This document shows positions 1-9,189 of a stretch of DNA of 64,000 bases, piece by piece. Below the pieces are notes generated by a model. It was not told the origin of the DNA. It ran no database searches and saw nothing but the letters and a program-made list of their open reading frames with translations. Both the position numbers and the translations under genes were made by a program. Each line of letters starts with the position of its first letter. Position 1 is the first letter of the stretch. Source of the stretch: an uncultured Pantoea sp. (GTDB lineage Bacteria; Pseudomonadota; Gammaproteobacteria; Enterobacterales; Enterobacteriaceae); contig CAJYVD010000010.1 in assembly GCA_913778495.1 (NCBI GenBank), positions 124,001-188,000 of the forward strand, given 5' to 3'.

Positions 1-2
1 TT

Positions 3-200
3 TCGTCGATTTCCAATGGCACGGTCACTGGTACGCCAACCATTCCCGCCTACCAGACCACGGTGCAAGCGGTGACAGGCGGAACAGTGACTGTCGCTTC
101 TGCAGGATCGAATCCAAATCTAAGCGTGCCTACTCAGTCGCCTGCGCAAGGGCTGACGGTTTGCATTATGGCCCAAGGTTTATACCCCGACAGGCCGTAA
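3..200 (+). CDS. C-terminal end of an unidentified protein (5' truncated by the window)
   Basis: An open frame enters the window at base 3 and ends with TAA at 198-200, giving 65 residues. The segment is rich in Thr, Ser, Val, Gly and Pro, with phrases such as TVTGTPTIP and GGTVTVASAG, a single Cys, and the ending LYPDRP. This composition fits the end of an extracellular or surface protein. It lies just upstream of, and in the same direction as, the large DUF4347 surface protein. Too little is visible to name a family. The frame was chosen because it is open up to a stop that is followed closely by a stem-loop. Confidence 0.5.
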   Translation, partial: SSISNGTVTGTPTIPAYQTTVQAVTGGTVTVASAGSNPNLSVPTQSPAQGLTVCIMAQGLYPDRP

Positions 201-232
201 CGGTCCGCGTTAATACAGACATAAATAGCGAA

Positions 233-270
233 AACAGGCCAGTTGGCAGTACGCGGGCTGGCCTGTGTTG
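233..270 (+). terminator. Possible stem-loop terminator between the truncated gene and the DUF4347 protein
   Basis: CAGGCCAG (235-242) can pair with CTGGCCTG (258-265) around a 15-base loop, just after the stop of the truncated gene. The T-tract is poor, so this may be only a processing or attenuation stem. Confidence 0.35.
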
Positions 271-300
271 TAAAAACATCTCCTCCTGAAAGGTATCCTT

Positions 301-3300
301 ATGCGGTGGCGTCATTGGCTGGGCAAAAAAAGTCGTCAGGTTTCACAAGATGCGGCATGGCATGAGCAGACACCTTTGGGCGTGATGCTGGAAGCACGTA
401 TGTTGTTTGATGGTGCGGTCGCCGCCACGGTGGATAATGCCGCCGCGCAAAATGCCGCCGTACCCGCAGCCGCAGCGCATGCGGATAGCGGCGCGTCTGA
501 CCAGAGTCAGACCGATGCCGCCAGCACCGATGGAACCCACAATAGCGATAGCCAAAATTCAAAGACCGCTGCGGAAAGCAGCGTGGCGGTCGCGCCCGGC
601 GGTGCCTCGCACAAAGAAGTGGTGTTTATTGACACCGCAGTAGCGGATTTCCAGCAACTGGCCCGGGGTGTGAAAGACGGCGTCGAGGTCGTGCTGCTGG
701 ATAGCAGCAAAGATGGCTTAAGCCAGATTACCGCATGGGCAGAAACCCACACGGGTTACGACGCCATCCATATCATCAGCAACGGTAGCGAAGGCCAACT
801 GACGCTCGGCGGCATCAGCGTAACCGACGCGACGCTGACCGCAAGACGTGCCGATCTGGTGACGATCGGCCAGGCGCTGACGGCGTCCGGCGATATCTTG
901 CTGTATGGCTGTAACGTGGCGCAAGGCACACAGGGGCAGGCGTTTATTAACGACCTGGCCGCACTCACCGGCGCGGATGTGGCGGCGTCCACAGACCTGA
1001 CCGGATCGACCGCGCTGAAAGGCGACTGGGTGCTGGAATCGCAGGTCGGAGAGATCGCCACAGACATTGCGCTCACCGCCGCCGCGCAGCGAGATTATTC
1101 CCGCGTGCTGGATACCTTTACCTTCGAGTCAGGTTCTGCCAGCGGTACCGACAATAATCAGGTCTGGCAGGAAGGCGGACGCAACCTGCACTTTGATTTT
1201 GTCGGAAACGTGTTCGCTGGGCAGAACACCGACGGCACTCACTACTTCTATGACGTGATGACGGATGGTTCAAGCTCGTCAAATTCGCTGACTTTTACCA
1301 TCAGCATTCCCGGCTATATCTTTGATTTGTCCTCGCTCGACTTAATGAATATCGATGGCAGCGGGAACATGAATTACACCATCTCATCCAGTAAATCGAC
1401 CAGCGGTGACAATCAGAGCGGGGTATTGACCTACTCGGGGGGGACCTCTTTTACCACGTTCAGCGGCTTTAACGGCAATTTTGTCGGCGTGTCTTCGATT
1501 ACCATCACCACAACCGGCACGAATGAGTACTATCTGGATAACCTGGTACTCAACAATATCCGTGCCCCCTCCACGGTAGATGCCACATCGACCGTCACCG
1601 CTGGCCCTGCCGGCGAAGCCGCGACCTTTTCCACTACCGCGACATCCGCAGCCAGCGCCACCTCACTGCTGGACTTTACCCTCAGCGATCCCGGTACGTC
1701 GGATGGTTCGGCCACCACGATCAGCCAGTTCTATGCGAACGTCGGTGGGACGGCAACATCTGCTGAATTAAGCAAGATGACGTTCCTGCTCAGCGGTCCG
1801 GACGCCACGAACGTCATCGGCGCGTACGACAGCAGCACCGGCCGAATTACGTTCTCCGGCTTAAATCTGTCGATTGCGGATAACAGCAGTGAAACCTACA
1901 CCATTAAGGCGTTTTACAGCGACAACGCCAGCAGTAACGACATCACCGATCACCACACGGTGATCGTGTCGGTCAATGCCAGCAATTTCACCACGGCCTC
2001 GGGCAGCTCAACCTTCGCCAGCGGTCAGGCCAGCGTCAGCAACGGCAGCGGAGCCAGCATTGATGTGGTCGCGACCAAACTCATTTATAGCCAATCCCCC
2101 TCCACCGCCGTGGTCAGTGGCATTAACTTCACCACCCAGCCCGTGCTGATTGCCGTTGACGATCGCGGCAATATCGATACGGATTTCAACGGTGCAGTGA
2201 CGTTAAGCGAGAACGGTAGCGGCTCGCTGACGGGCACCACACAAGTGGCCGCCGTCAACGGGATTGCCACCTTTAACGGCGTGAAGTACACCTCGGCCAG
2301 TGATGGTGATGCTAACTTCGTGCTGACGGCGGCGGCGGCTAGCCTGGTCAGCGCCACGTCGGCCGCCATCGATCCGGATGTGGTGGCGACGCGGCTGGTG
2401 TTTTCCACCCAGCCGGTGCCGACGACAATCCAGAACGGACAAAGTGCCAGCTTTACCACCGTGCCGGTGGTACAGGCGGTGGATGCGAATGGTATGGTGG
2501 ATCAGGATTACACCACCAATATTGTGCTCTCGGTGACAGATCCTAACGACGGCACCGTCGATGGTACGGTCAATACTCTGGCGGTCAGCGCCGGCGATCA
2601 GGATGCCAGCGCGACCACGGTGACCTTAACGCCGTCTGGCGGCATTGCCACCTATTCCGGACTCATCATCCAGTACACCAATAGCGGCAGTATCAATACG
2701 CTGGCCCTGCGCGCCACGTCGGGCAGCCTGACGGCGATCAATAGCGCGTCGATCACCTCCACCAGCAACACCGCCCCGGTGTTTAGCAATCTCAATGGCG
2801 GCGCGACCTTTACGGAAAAAGGCAGCGCGGTGGTGATAGACAGCGATGTTACCGTTGCTGATACCGAGTTGAATAATCAGGGCAACTACGGCGGCGCCTC
2901 CCTGACGATTGCGCGTAACGGCGGGGCGAACAGCGTCGATACTTTCGGCAATAGCGGGCTGCTGGGCGTTCTGACTCAAGGGCAAAACTTCACCTACAAC
3001 GGGACGGCGGTGGGCAGCGTCACGGCAAACTCCGCTGGCACGCTGTCGCTGACGTTCAACAGTAATGCCACGTCGGCGACAGTGAATGCGGTTCTGCAAT
3101 CCCTGACCTATGCCAACACCTCTGACGATCCGCCGTCCAGCGTAACGCTTAACTGGACCTTTAATGACGGCGCGCTCAACAGCAGCGGCGTCAATCAGGC
3201 CGTCCTGACGATCGCGCCGGTCAATGACGCGCCGGTCATCAGCAATACGTCGGTCAGCAAGACGTTCAATGAGGATAGCGCCCAGACCTTTAGCGTGGCT

Positions 3301-5604
3301 GATTTTGGTTTCAGCGACGTGGACAGCGGCGACACGCTGCAGTCTATCACCATCGTCACCGCCCCCACCGCCGGTGAGCTGTTTATTGACGCCAACAGCG
3401 ACGGCGTGCGCGGCGTCGGCGATACGTTACTCGGCAGTGGCGCGGTAGTGAGCGCGGCGAATATCAGCAAACTGACCTTCCGCCCGAGCGTCAACGCCAA
3501 CGGCACGGGGTATGCCGCCTTTACCTGGAAGGTGAGCGACGGCACGGCCTTGTCCGCCAACACCGGCACGATGACGCTCAACGTTACGCCGGTTAACGAC
3601 GCGCCGATCATCAGCAATACGTCGGTCAGCAAGACGTTCAATGAGGATAGCGCCCAGACCTTTAGCGCGGCTGATTTTGGTTTCAGCGACGTGGACAGCG
3701 GCGACACGCTGCAGTCCATCACCATCGTCACCGCTCCCACCGCCGGTGAGCTGTTTATTGACGCCAACAGCGACGGCGTGCGCGGCGGCGGTGATACGTT
3801 ACTTGGCAGTGGCGCGGTGGTGAACGCGGCGAATATTAGCAAACTGACCTTCCGTCCGAGCGCGAACGCCAACGGCACGGGGTATGCCGCCTTTACCTGG
3901 AAGGTGAGCGACGGCACGGCCTTGTCTGCGAATACCGGCACGATGACGCTCAACGTCACGCCGGTTAATGACGCACCAACTTTATCCAGCGGGGCGACGG
4001 TCAGCCTGACGCCCACCACCGAGGATATCACTTCGTCTATCACCCCCGTCGCGTCACTGCTCAGCGGTGCGGGCTATGGCGATGTTGACAGCGGGGCCGC
4101 CAGCGGCATCGCAATTACCGCGACCGTCGGGCGCGGTGGCTGGCAGTATTCCACTGATAGCGGGGCTAGCTGGTTCAATGTCGGCACGGTCTCCACTTCA
4201 TCAGCGCTGCTGCTCACGTCAACGGCACAGCTGCGTTATGTCCCGGACAGCGCCAACGGTGAGACCGCAACCCTGCGCTTTAGCGCGTGGGATCAGACCA
4301 GCGGGGCGGCGACGGCAGGAGGCAGCAGAGGTCTGGCGGACACTTCAACTTCGGGCGGCAGCAGTGCGTTCTCTGGCAATAGCGCGCAGGCGTTGTTGAG
4401 CGTCACCAGCGTGAACGATGCCCCTACTGTGGGAATTGCGCCAGGCCCGCAAAGCGCGACCAAAGATACGTCGTTCAGCTTCGCCGTGCCTGCGGGGACG
4501 TTTGCGGATGTGGATGACGGTGACACCTTGACGCTGAGCGCTACCCTGGCCGACGGCTCGGCGCTCCCTGTCTGGCTGAGTTTCAATCCGTCTACCGGAA
4601 CCTTCTCCGGCACGCCGGGCTACCGTGATGTCGGTAACCTCACAATTCGCATAACCGCAACTGACGGCAGCAATGCCTCGGTGAGCACCACCTTTGGGCT
4701 AACGGTGAATAACAGTAATCTGCCGCCCGTGGTGTCCACGCCGCTGGCCGATCAGTCCGTCGCTCAGGACGGCAGCTTCACCTTTACCGTTCCGGTGAAC
4801 ACCTTTACCGATCCGGATGTCGGCGACACATTAACCCTGAGCGCCACCCAGGCCGACGGTGCCGCCCTGCCCGCGTGGCTTAACTTTACCCCCGCAACCG
4901 GCACATTTTCCGGCACGCCGGGCAGCACCGATAGCGGCAGTCTGGTCATTCGGATCACCGCCACCGATGCCGAGAATACGTCAATCAGCACCACTTTTAG
5001 TCTGACCGTCGCGCGTGCCGGCACTCCCGGTGGCGATCCGCAGTTCCGTATATCAGATGGAATGAACGCTCCTCGTCCGCTGGACAGCCGAGCACTCACT
5101 CTCCAGCCCCAAGGGCCTGGCGTGCCGCCGCTCGCCCCCGCCTCGCTCGGCAGCTTTAGTGCAGGGCACAGCGCCGGAAGCAGTTCCATGATGGCTTCTA
5201 TCTTCGACGCCTTGCGCGATGGGGCCAGCGAGGATGCAGCCAAGAGCGATGTGGCGAATGTGTTTGGGCGCGGCGCCTCGTTCGGCAGCCAGTTTGAGAG
5301 TACGTTGGGCGCCTTCCCCAGCTTTAACAAAGATCCGGCGCTGGGCGGCACCTCATCGCTGGCCAGCGTCTTCTCCAGCATTTATCTGCCCGCACTGACA
5401 CCGATGGAAGTGTTTACGGGCGGTAGCTGGAAAGATATCAATCTGCAGGCGCAGGGCGTATCCGAACCGGGGCAAGAACCCGCGACAGCCGCATTCACTC
5501 CCTCGTTCCATCAACAATTACAACAGATTGGCGAGGCCGAAGGACAACGCTTGGCGATCATTGAACAGGCGTTGTATGACCACGGCCAGCAGCAGAACTC
5601 ATAA
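301..5604 (+). CDS. Giant DUF4347-containing surface/adhesin protein with cadherin- and Ig-like repeats
   Basis: 1767 residues, very rich in Ser, Thr, Gly and Asp. The N-terminus carries the LEARMLFDGA motif typical of DUF4347/LapA-BapA-type exported proteins, then an Ala-rich linker. The DUF4347 domain covers about residues 105-265 (VVFIDTAVADFQQL through LLYGCNVAQG). A beta-rich module follows at about 270-420. Next come repeated bacterial Ig/cadherin-like domains, including two near-identical 124-residue units (977-1224), and two putative-Ig (He_PIG) modules with the FSGTPG signature at about 1378-1570. The C-terminal 200 residues are less repetitive and form no recognisable RTX block. There is no classical Sec signal peptide, as expected for type I secretion substrates. 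The start ATG has a GAAAGG ribosome site eight bases upstream. A TolC-family gene follows within 31 bp, so the two probably form one transcription unit. An adhesive role is inferred from architecture only. Confidence 0.85.
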   Translation: MRWRHWLGKKSRQVSQDAAWHEQTPLGVMLEARMLFDGAVAATVDNAAAQNAAVPAAAAHADSGASDQSQTDAASTDGTHNSDSQNSKTAAESSVAVAPGGASHKEVVFIDTAVADFQQLARGVKDGVEVVLLDSSKDGLSQITAWAETHTGYDAIHIISNGSEGQLTLGGISVTDATLTARRADLVTIGQALTASGDILLYGCNVAQGTQGQAFINDLAALTGADVAASTDLTGSTALKGDWVLESQVGEIATDIALTAAAQRDYSRVLDTFTFESGSASGTDNNQVWQEGGRNLHFDFVGNVFAGQNTDGTHYFYDVMTDGSSSSNSLTFTISIPGYIFDLSSLDLMNIDGSGNMNYTISSSKSTSGDNQSGVLTYSGGTSFTTFSGFNGNFVGVSSITITTTGTNEYYLDNLVLNNIRAPSTVDATSTVTAGPAGEAATFSTTATSAASATSLLDFTLSDPGTSDGSATTISQFYANVGGTATSAELSKMTFLLSGPDATNVIGAYDSSTGRITFSGLNLSIADNSSETYTIKAFYSDNASSNDITDHHTVIVSVNASNFTTASGSSTFASGQASVSNGSGASIDVVATKLIYSQSPSTAVVSGINFTTQPVLIAVDDRGNIDTDFNGAVTLSENGSGSLTGTTQVAAVNGIATFNGVKYTSASDGDANFVLTAAAASLVSATSAAIDPDVVATRLVFSTQPVPTTIQNGQSASFTTVPVVQAVDANGMVDQDYTTNIVLSVTDPNDGTVDGTVNTLAVSAGDQDASATTVTLTPSGGIATYSGLIIQYTNSGSINTLALRATSGSLTAINSASITSTSNTAPVFSNLNGGATFTEKGSAVVIDSDVTVADTELNNQGNYGGASLTIARNGGANSVDTFGNSGLLGVLTQGQNFTYNGTAVGSVTANSAGTLSLTFNSNATSATVNAVLQSLTYANTSDDPPSSVTLNWTFNDGALNSSGVNQAVLTIAPVNDAPVISNTSVSKTFNEDSAQTFSVADFGFSDVDSGDTLQSITIVTAPTAGELFIDANSDGVRGVGDTLLGSGAVVSAANISKLTFRPSVNANGTGYAAFTWKVSDGTALSANTGTMTLNVTPVNDAPIISNTSVSKTFNEDSAQTFSAADFGFSDVDSGDTLQSITIVTAPTAGELFIDANSDGVRGGGDTLLGSGAVVNAANISKLTFRPSANANGTGYAAFTWKVSDGTALSANTGTMTLNVTPVNDAPTLSSGATVSLTPTTEDITSSITPVASLLSGAGYGDVDSGAASGIAITATVGRGGWQYSTDSGASWFNVGTVSTSSALLLTSTAQLRYVPDSANGETATLRFSAWDQTSGAATAGGSRGLADTSTSGGSSAFSGNSAQALLSVTSVNDAPTVGIAPGPQSATKDTSFSFAVPAGTFADVDDGDTLTLSATLADGSALPVWLSFNPSTGTFSGTPGYRDVGNLTIRITATDGSNASVSTTFGLTVNNSNLPPVVSTPLADQSVAQDGSFTFTVPVNTFTDPDVGDTLTLSATQADGAALPAWLNFTPATGTFSGTPGSTDSGSLVIRITATDAENTSISTTFSLTVARAGTPGGDPQFRISDGMNAPRPLDSRALTLQPQGPGVPPLAPASLGSFSAGHSAGSSSMMASIFDALRDGASEDAAKSDVANVFGRGASFGSQFESTLGAFPSFNKDPALGGTSSLASVFSSIYLPALTPMEVFTGGSWKDINLQAQGVSEPGQEPATAAFTPSFHQQLQQIGEAEGQRLAIIEQALYDHGQQQNS
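3229..3972 (+). repeat. Two near-identical 372-bp tandem units inside the DUF4347 protein gene
   Basis: Unit 1 is 3229-3600 and unit 2 is 3601-3972. Each begins with GCGCCG(G/A)TCATCAGC and encodes 124 residues starting AP(V/I)ISNTSVSKTF. They differ at only a few positions (for example SVADF against SAADF, GVGDT against GGGDT, and PSVNA against PSANA). The period is exactly in frame, so copy number can change without breaking the gene. Confidence 0.93.
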
Positions 5605-5635
5605 CGACAAGACTACAGTAGAAGGCGTTAATTTT

Positions 5636-7207
5636 ATGATGAACGTGATGGTGGCAAACCGGTTGCCGGTGGAAACAACGGTAAGTGGCAGCGAAATGAT
5701 GCGTAAAGGCCGCAAGCTTTTTGCGCTAAGCGCACTGGTCGTGGCGCTAAGCGGGTGCGCCGTGACCAGCGACCCAATTACTAAAAAAGAGAGCGAACAG
5801 CGCAGCCAGCAGGATCGGATCGCGATGTTTAGCCAGCAGGAGCCGGTGACCGCGCCAATCACTCTGTATGACGCCATGGCCCGCGCACTGAAATATAACC
5901 TTGAGTCACGCTTAAAAGTCATGGAAAGCGCACTGGCCCAGCAGCAACTGGATCTCTCCCGTTATGACATGCTGCCGAAGCTGGCGGCATCGGCGGGTTA
6001 CGTGGGGCGCAACAACGCCAGCGCCTCCAGTAGCCGCAGCGTAGAAACCGGACAAACGTCGCTGGAGCCGTCCACCTCACAAGATCGCGATCGCGATGTG
6101 GCGGACCTGACCATGGTGTGGAACGTGCTCGACTTTGGCGTGAGCTACGTCAGTGCCAAGCAGAAAGCGGATCAGCGCTGGATTGCCGAAGAGCGTAAAC
6201 GCAAAGTTGTCCACACCATTCTGCAGGATGTCCGTTCAGCTTACTGGCGCGCGGTTGCCGCCGAACGTCTGCTCGGCCAGATCGATGCGCTCATTGAGCG
6301 GGTTAACCAGGCGCGCGACGCCAGTGAGCGCATGACTGCGCAGCAGGTCGGCGACCAGGTTGAAGCCCTCACCTATCGCCGGGCGTTAATTGAAGCGACT
6401 CGCCAGCTGGAAGAGCAGCGCCGCGCGCTGTCGCTGGCGAAAACCGAACTTGCCACGCTGATGAACCTGCCGCTGGATACACCTTATAAACTGGCGCTGC
6501 CGGCCAACGGCGACCAGACGGTTCCGCAGCTGACGATGGATCAGAGAACCCTCGAAGAAGCCGCGCTTGTGAGCCGCCCGGAACTGCGTGAGCAGGATTA
6601 TCAGGTGCGCATTAACGCCGCCGAAACCCGTAAAGCGCTGCTGCGTATGCTGCCGGGTATCGAGATTAGCGCAGGCGGCCATTACGACAGCAATTCGTTT
6701 TTGGTCAACAACAGCTGGGCCGACGTGGGGGTGAAAGCCACCTGGAATCTGTTCAACCTGATCTCCGGCCCGGCGGCACATAATGCAGCGAAGGCCAACG
6801 AGCAGGTGGGCGAGTTGCAGCGTCAGGCGATGTCGCTGGCAATCATGGCACAGCTGTACGTGGCGCGCGCCAACTATAACGAAGCGCTGCGTCAGTACAA
6901 AACCAGCGAGGAGTTGCGCGATCTGGATGGACAAATTGCTCAGCAACTGCGTAACCGCTATAAAGCCAACAGCATCGGTGAGTTACCGCTGATTCAAGGC
7001 GAACTGAATGCGCTGAACGCCGATCTGCGTCAGGACCTGGCCTACGCGGAGCTGCGTAACACTTACGGGCAGATCATCTCCAGCGTCGGCGTCGACCTGC
7101 TGCCGAAGACGCTGCCGTCGGACAAACTGGCGGATATCAGCAACGCGCTGCGTCAGTCAGAAGCCAACTGGCAGCAAGGCAAGATCGGCACGCTGCAGCC
7201 GTTCTGA
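5636..7207 (+). CDS. TolC-family outer-membrane efflux/secretion lipoprotein
   Basis: 523 residues from the ATG at 5636, which has AAGG ten bases upstream. The frame stays open further 5', overlapping the previous gene. An internal MMRKG start at 5696/5699 would give a more standard lipoprotein signal. The hydrophobic stretch LFALSALVVALSGC ends in a lipobox Cys, so the protein is probably an outer-membrane lipoprotein. The rest has the TolC/OEP pattern of two homologous halves of long amphipathic helices with short beta segments (VWNVLDFGVSYVSAKQKAD and TWNLFNLISGPAAHN are the typical membrane-strand to helix transitions). Its position straight after the DUF4347 protein suggests it is the outer-membrane channel for that protein. 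A second TolC-family gene sits in the type I operon near 27-29 kb, so the pairing is an inference. Confidence 0.82.
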   Translation: MMNVMVANRLPVETTVSGSEMMRKGRKLFALSALVVALSGCAVTSDPITKKESEQRSQQDRIAMFSQQEPVTAPITLYDAMARALKYNLESRLKVMESALAQQQLDLSRYDMLPKLAASAGYVGRNNASASSSRSVETGQTSLEPSTSQDRDRDVADLTMVWNVLDFGVSYVSAKQKADQRWIAEERKRKVVHTILQDVRSAYWRAVAAERLLGQIDALIERVNQARDASERMTAQQVGDQVEALTYRRALIEATRQLEEQRRALSLAKTELATLMNLPLDTPYKLALPANGDQTVPQLTMDQRTLEEAALVSRPELREQDYQVRINAAETRKALLRMLPGIEISAGGHYDSNSFLVNNSWADVGVKATWNLFNLISGPAAHNAAKANEQVGELQRQAMSLAIMAQLYVARANYNEALRQYKTSEELRDLDGQIAQQLRNRYKANSIGELPLIQGELNALNADLRQDLAYAELRNTYGQIISSVGVDLLPKTLPSDKLADISNALRQSEANWQQGKIGTLQPF

Positions 7208-7213
7208 TCACAC

Positions 7214-7242
7214 AGCCCCGGCATCAGCTGGGGCTTCTACTG
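7214..7242 (+). terminator. Rho-independent-like terminator after the TolC-family gene
   Basis: AGCCCC and GGGGCT form a stem around GGCATCAGCT, followed by a short T/C-rich stretch, directly after the TolC-family stop codon. Confidence 0.5.
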
Positions 7243-7280
7243 TGTGCAGCCGACTGCCTCCAATGCACCAATGCGTCTGA

Positions 7281-7307
7281 ACAGAAAGAGCCATTCCGCA
7301 GAATGGC
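7281..7307 (-). terminator. Terminator of the helical two-gene unit
   Basis: On the minus strand GCCATTC-TGCG-GAATGGC is followed by TCTTTCTGT. It lies 13 bases after the stop of the 614-residue gene. Confidence 0.6.
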
Positions 7308-7319
7308 CCTTGTGATCTG

Positions 7320-9164
7320 TTACGCGCCGCTTCGCGCTTTACTGATTTCATTTTTATAGGCGTCGAGCTCCAGCTCTTTTTCGGCCGCCCATTGGTTGCG
7401 GGCGGCAATAATGCCATCAATTTTATCCGCCGCGCTGGTGAGGTAAGCTTCCAGCGCACTGCCAAACAAATAGTTCCCCTTCAGGGCATTCAGTTTTCGG
7501 TGGCCTTCGCTGAAATTTTCCTTGAACTTGGCGGAGACAACATTGATCGCCTGCCACTCGGCAACCTGAGTGACAAAAAACGCGTCGTTGCTACAGATAA
7601 TGCGCTGCACGAAGCGCGTATTATCAAACTCGTCGTCGGACAGCGCTTCTTCAAGAAACTCAACCTGAACGCCTGAGTCAGCCAGAATGGACTTCATGAA
7701 GGCCGCAAAGGAGATGAAGAAACCTTGTATGTCGAGAATGATTTCCCGCATCTTGTTCAGGGCCGTAAGGCTGAGGTTCAGCGACTGCACGGTCAGCTTG
7801 ATGGTTTCGTCTTTGTCTCGTGAGGTGCGCAGTAAAACGGTGATCTGCGCCAGCTCGGCATCCTGAATATGCTTTTCTTTATTGTACTCGCGCACATGCT
7901 CCAGCATTTTCATCTGCATCTCACGCAGCCCGGTTGCCGCCGCATCCTGCTTCTCGGACATTTTACCCATCTTCTCATCAAGCACTTTCGCGGCCGCCGA
8001 GATAGCCTCCAGTGCGGTTACCGCAGCCGCTATTTTCTTGTCTTTTTCCTGAATGGCCGCCTGGTTATCCAGAATGCGCTGTTCAAGGGCTTTGACCCTG
8101 ACGTCTCGCGACGCGGTATCGGTATCCTCTTCGATTTTTTTCTTTTCTGCCGCCAGCTCAGCCGCCTTGGTTTCAAGTTGCGCTTTTTCCGCTTCGGCTA
8201 CGGCTTTCTGCGACTGATTTTCAGCAATGTCTTTCTTCGTCTTGATTTCCTCTGCCGCAGACGCGCTCTCGGCGGTCGCTTTTTCATTGCGCAACAACCC
8301 GCTCGCCGTATTACAGGCAACGCTTGCCACCAGTGAGGCACCGCCGGTGGCCGCGCCGGTCAGGCCGGCCACAATCGCCGGCGCCATAGACGAGATCATT
8401 TGCGCGCCCACCTGTACGATAGACATAATGAACGCGCGCTGCTCCGCCGTTTCTGCCCGCTGCCTGAATCCCTCGGCCATCGACTGGTATTCATTAATGT
8501 CTGACTGTAGCGAGTTAACCAGGGAGGTTATTTTGGCCTGCTGCGCGGTTTTCATGGCGATATCTTTCTCGACATCTTCACCATTTTTTATCTCGTCGCT
8601 GAGCGCTATCTGGCTTTTGCCGATCGTGCCTGTGGTAAACGCCACAATCTCATCGTATTCGCTGACAATCCCGCCCAGTTCCTTACTGATGTTTTCAGCC
8701 TGCTCCTTGATATCACTGACCAGCTTAAGCAGCTTTTTCTCGAGGAATGATTTCAGCCCGGCTGCACCCGCGCTGCTACGTTTTTCAACCCAGTCTTCAA
8801 ATCGCATTCTCAGCTTTTTGTTAAGGGTATCGGATATCAGCACAATATCCGTCATTTTCAATTCACTGCGTTGCTGGGCCTGCAGCACCATCATGATCAG
8901 TTTCTCAACATCATTGCGGATGGCGCCATACTTTTGCGGGGTGGTGTTGTAGGCAATATAGAGCAGATCAATGGCATTATCGGAATCCAGCCTGGAGTGC
9001 GCCACATTATACCGTCTCTGAATACGGCGGATATAATCACTGGTCAGAGGATGTTCAACATCCGGAAGCGTAAGCGGATCGGTGCCAATTATTTTTTTTA
9101 CGCCTTCATCAATACGCTTCAATTCATCAAACTCAAAACTGATTACATTCGTCGCTTCTTTCAT
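7320..9164 (-). CDS. 614-residue coiled-coil protein with a central hydrophobic segment; candidate alpha-helical pore-forming toxin component
   Basis: I do not recognise a named family with certainty. There is no N-terminal signal. The protein is almost entirely predicted helix: residues 1-240 contain long amphipathic helices, and residues 245-293 form one strongly hydrophobic, Gly/Ala-rich stretch (from FIMSIVQVGAQ to CNTASGLL). Residues 295-410 are a charged Ala/Glu/Lys coiled coil, and 480-495 hold a second weaker apolar patch (GFFISFAAFM). Long helices with a single buried hydrophobic hairpin are the hallmark of the ClyA / Hbl-Nhe / XaxAB superfamily. The length is greater than XaxA or HblL. 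The start ATG has GAGG at ideal spacing. It follows the 288-residue secreted coiled-coil gene by 25 bp and ends at its own terminator, so the two form an operon. A phage-tail or cell-wall-associated structural role is an alternative. The toxin role is inferred from architecture only. Confidence 0.55.
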   Translation of the reverse strand: MKEATNVISFEFDELKRIDEGVKKIIGTDPLTLPDVEHPLTSDYIRRIQRRYNVAHSRLDSDNAIDLLYIAYNTTPQKYGAIRNDVEKLIMMVLQAQQRSELKMTDIVLISDTLNKKLRMRFEDWVEKRSSAGAAGLKSFLEKKLLKLVSDIKEQAENISKELGGIVSEYDEIVAFTTGTIGKSQIALSDEIKNGEDVEKDIAMKTAQQAKITSLVNSLQSDINEYQSMAEGFRQRAETAEQRAFIMSIVQVGAQMISSMAPAIVAGLTGAATGGASLVASVACNTASGLLRNEKATAESASAAEEIKTKKDIAENQSQKAVAEAEKAQLETKAAELAAEKKKIEEDTDTASRDVRVKALEQRILDNQAAIQEKDKKIAAAVTALEAISAAAKVLDEKMGKMSEKQDAAATGLREMQMKMLEHVREYNKEKHIQDAELAQITVLLRTSRDKDETIKLTVQSLNLSLTALNKMREIILDIQGFFISFAAFMKSILADSGVQVEFLEEALSDDEFDNTRFVQRIICSNDAFFVTQVAEWQAINVVSAKFKENFSEGHRKLNALKGNYLFGSALEAYLTSAADKIDGIIAARNQWAAEKELELDAYKNEISKARSGA

Positions 9165-9189
9165 AAATCAGACCTCGTTGAAATAATAT

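Noticed and set aside
3195-4043. 282-codon frame antisense to the adhesin repeats
   Set aside because: It mirrors the tandem repeats of the sense gene and has no start signal; a shadow of the GC-rich coding strand.
301-5604. RTX calcium-binding nonapeptide repeats in the DUF4347 protein
   Set aside because: I looked for GGxGxDxxx runs near the C-terminus and found none.
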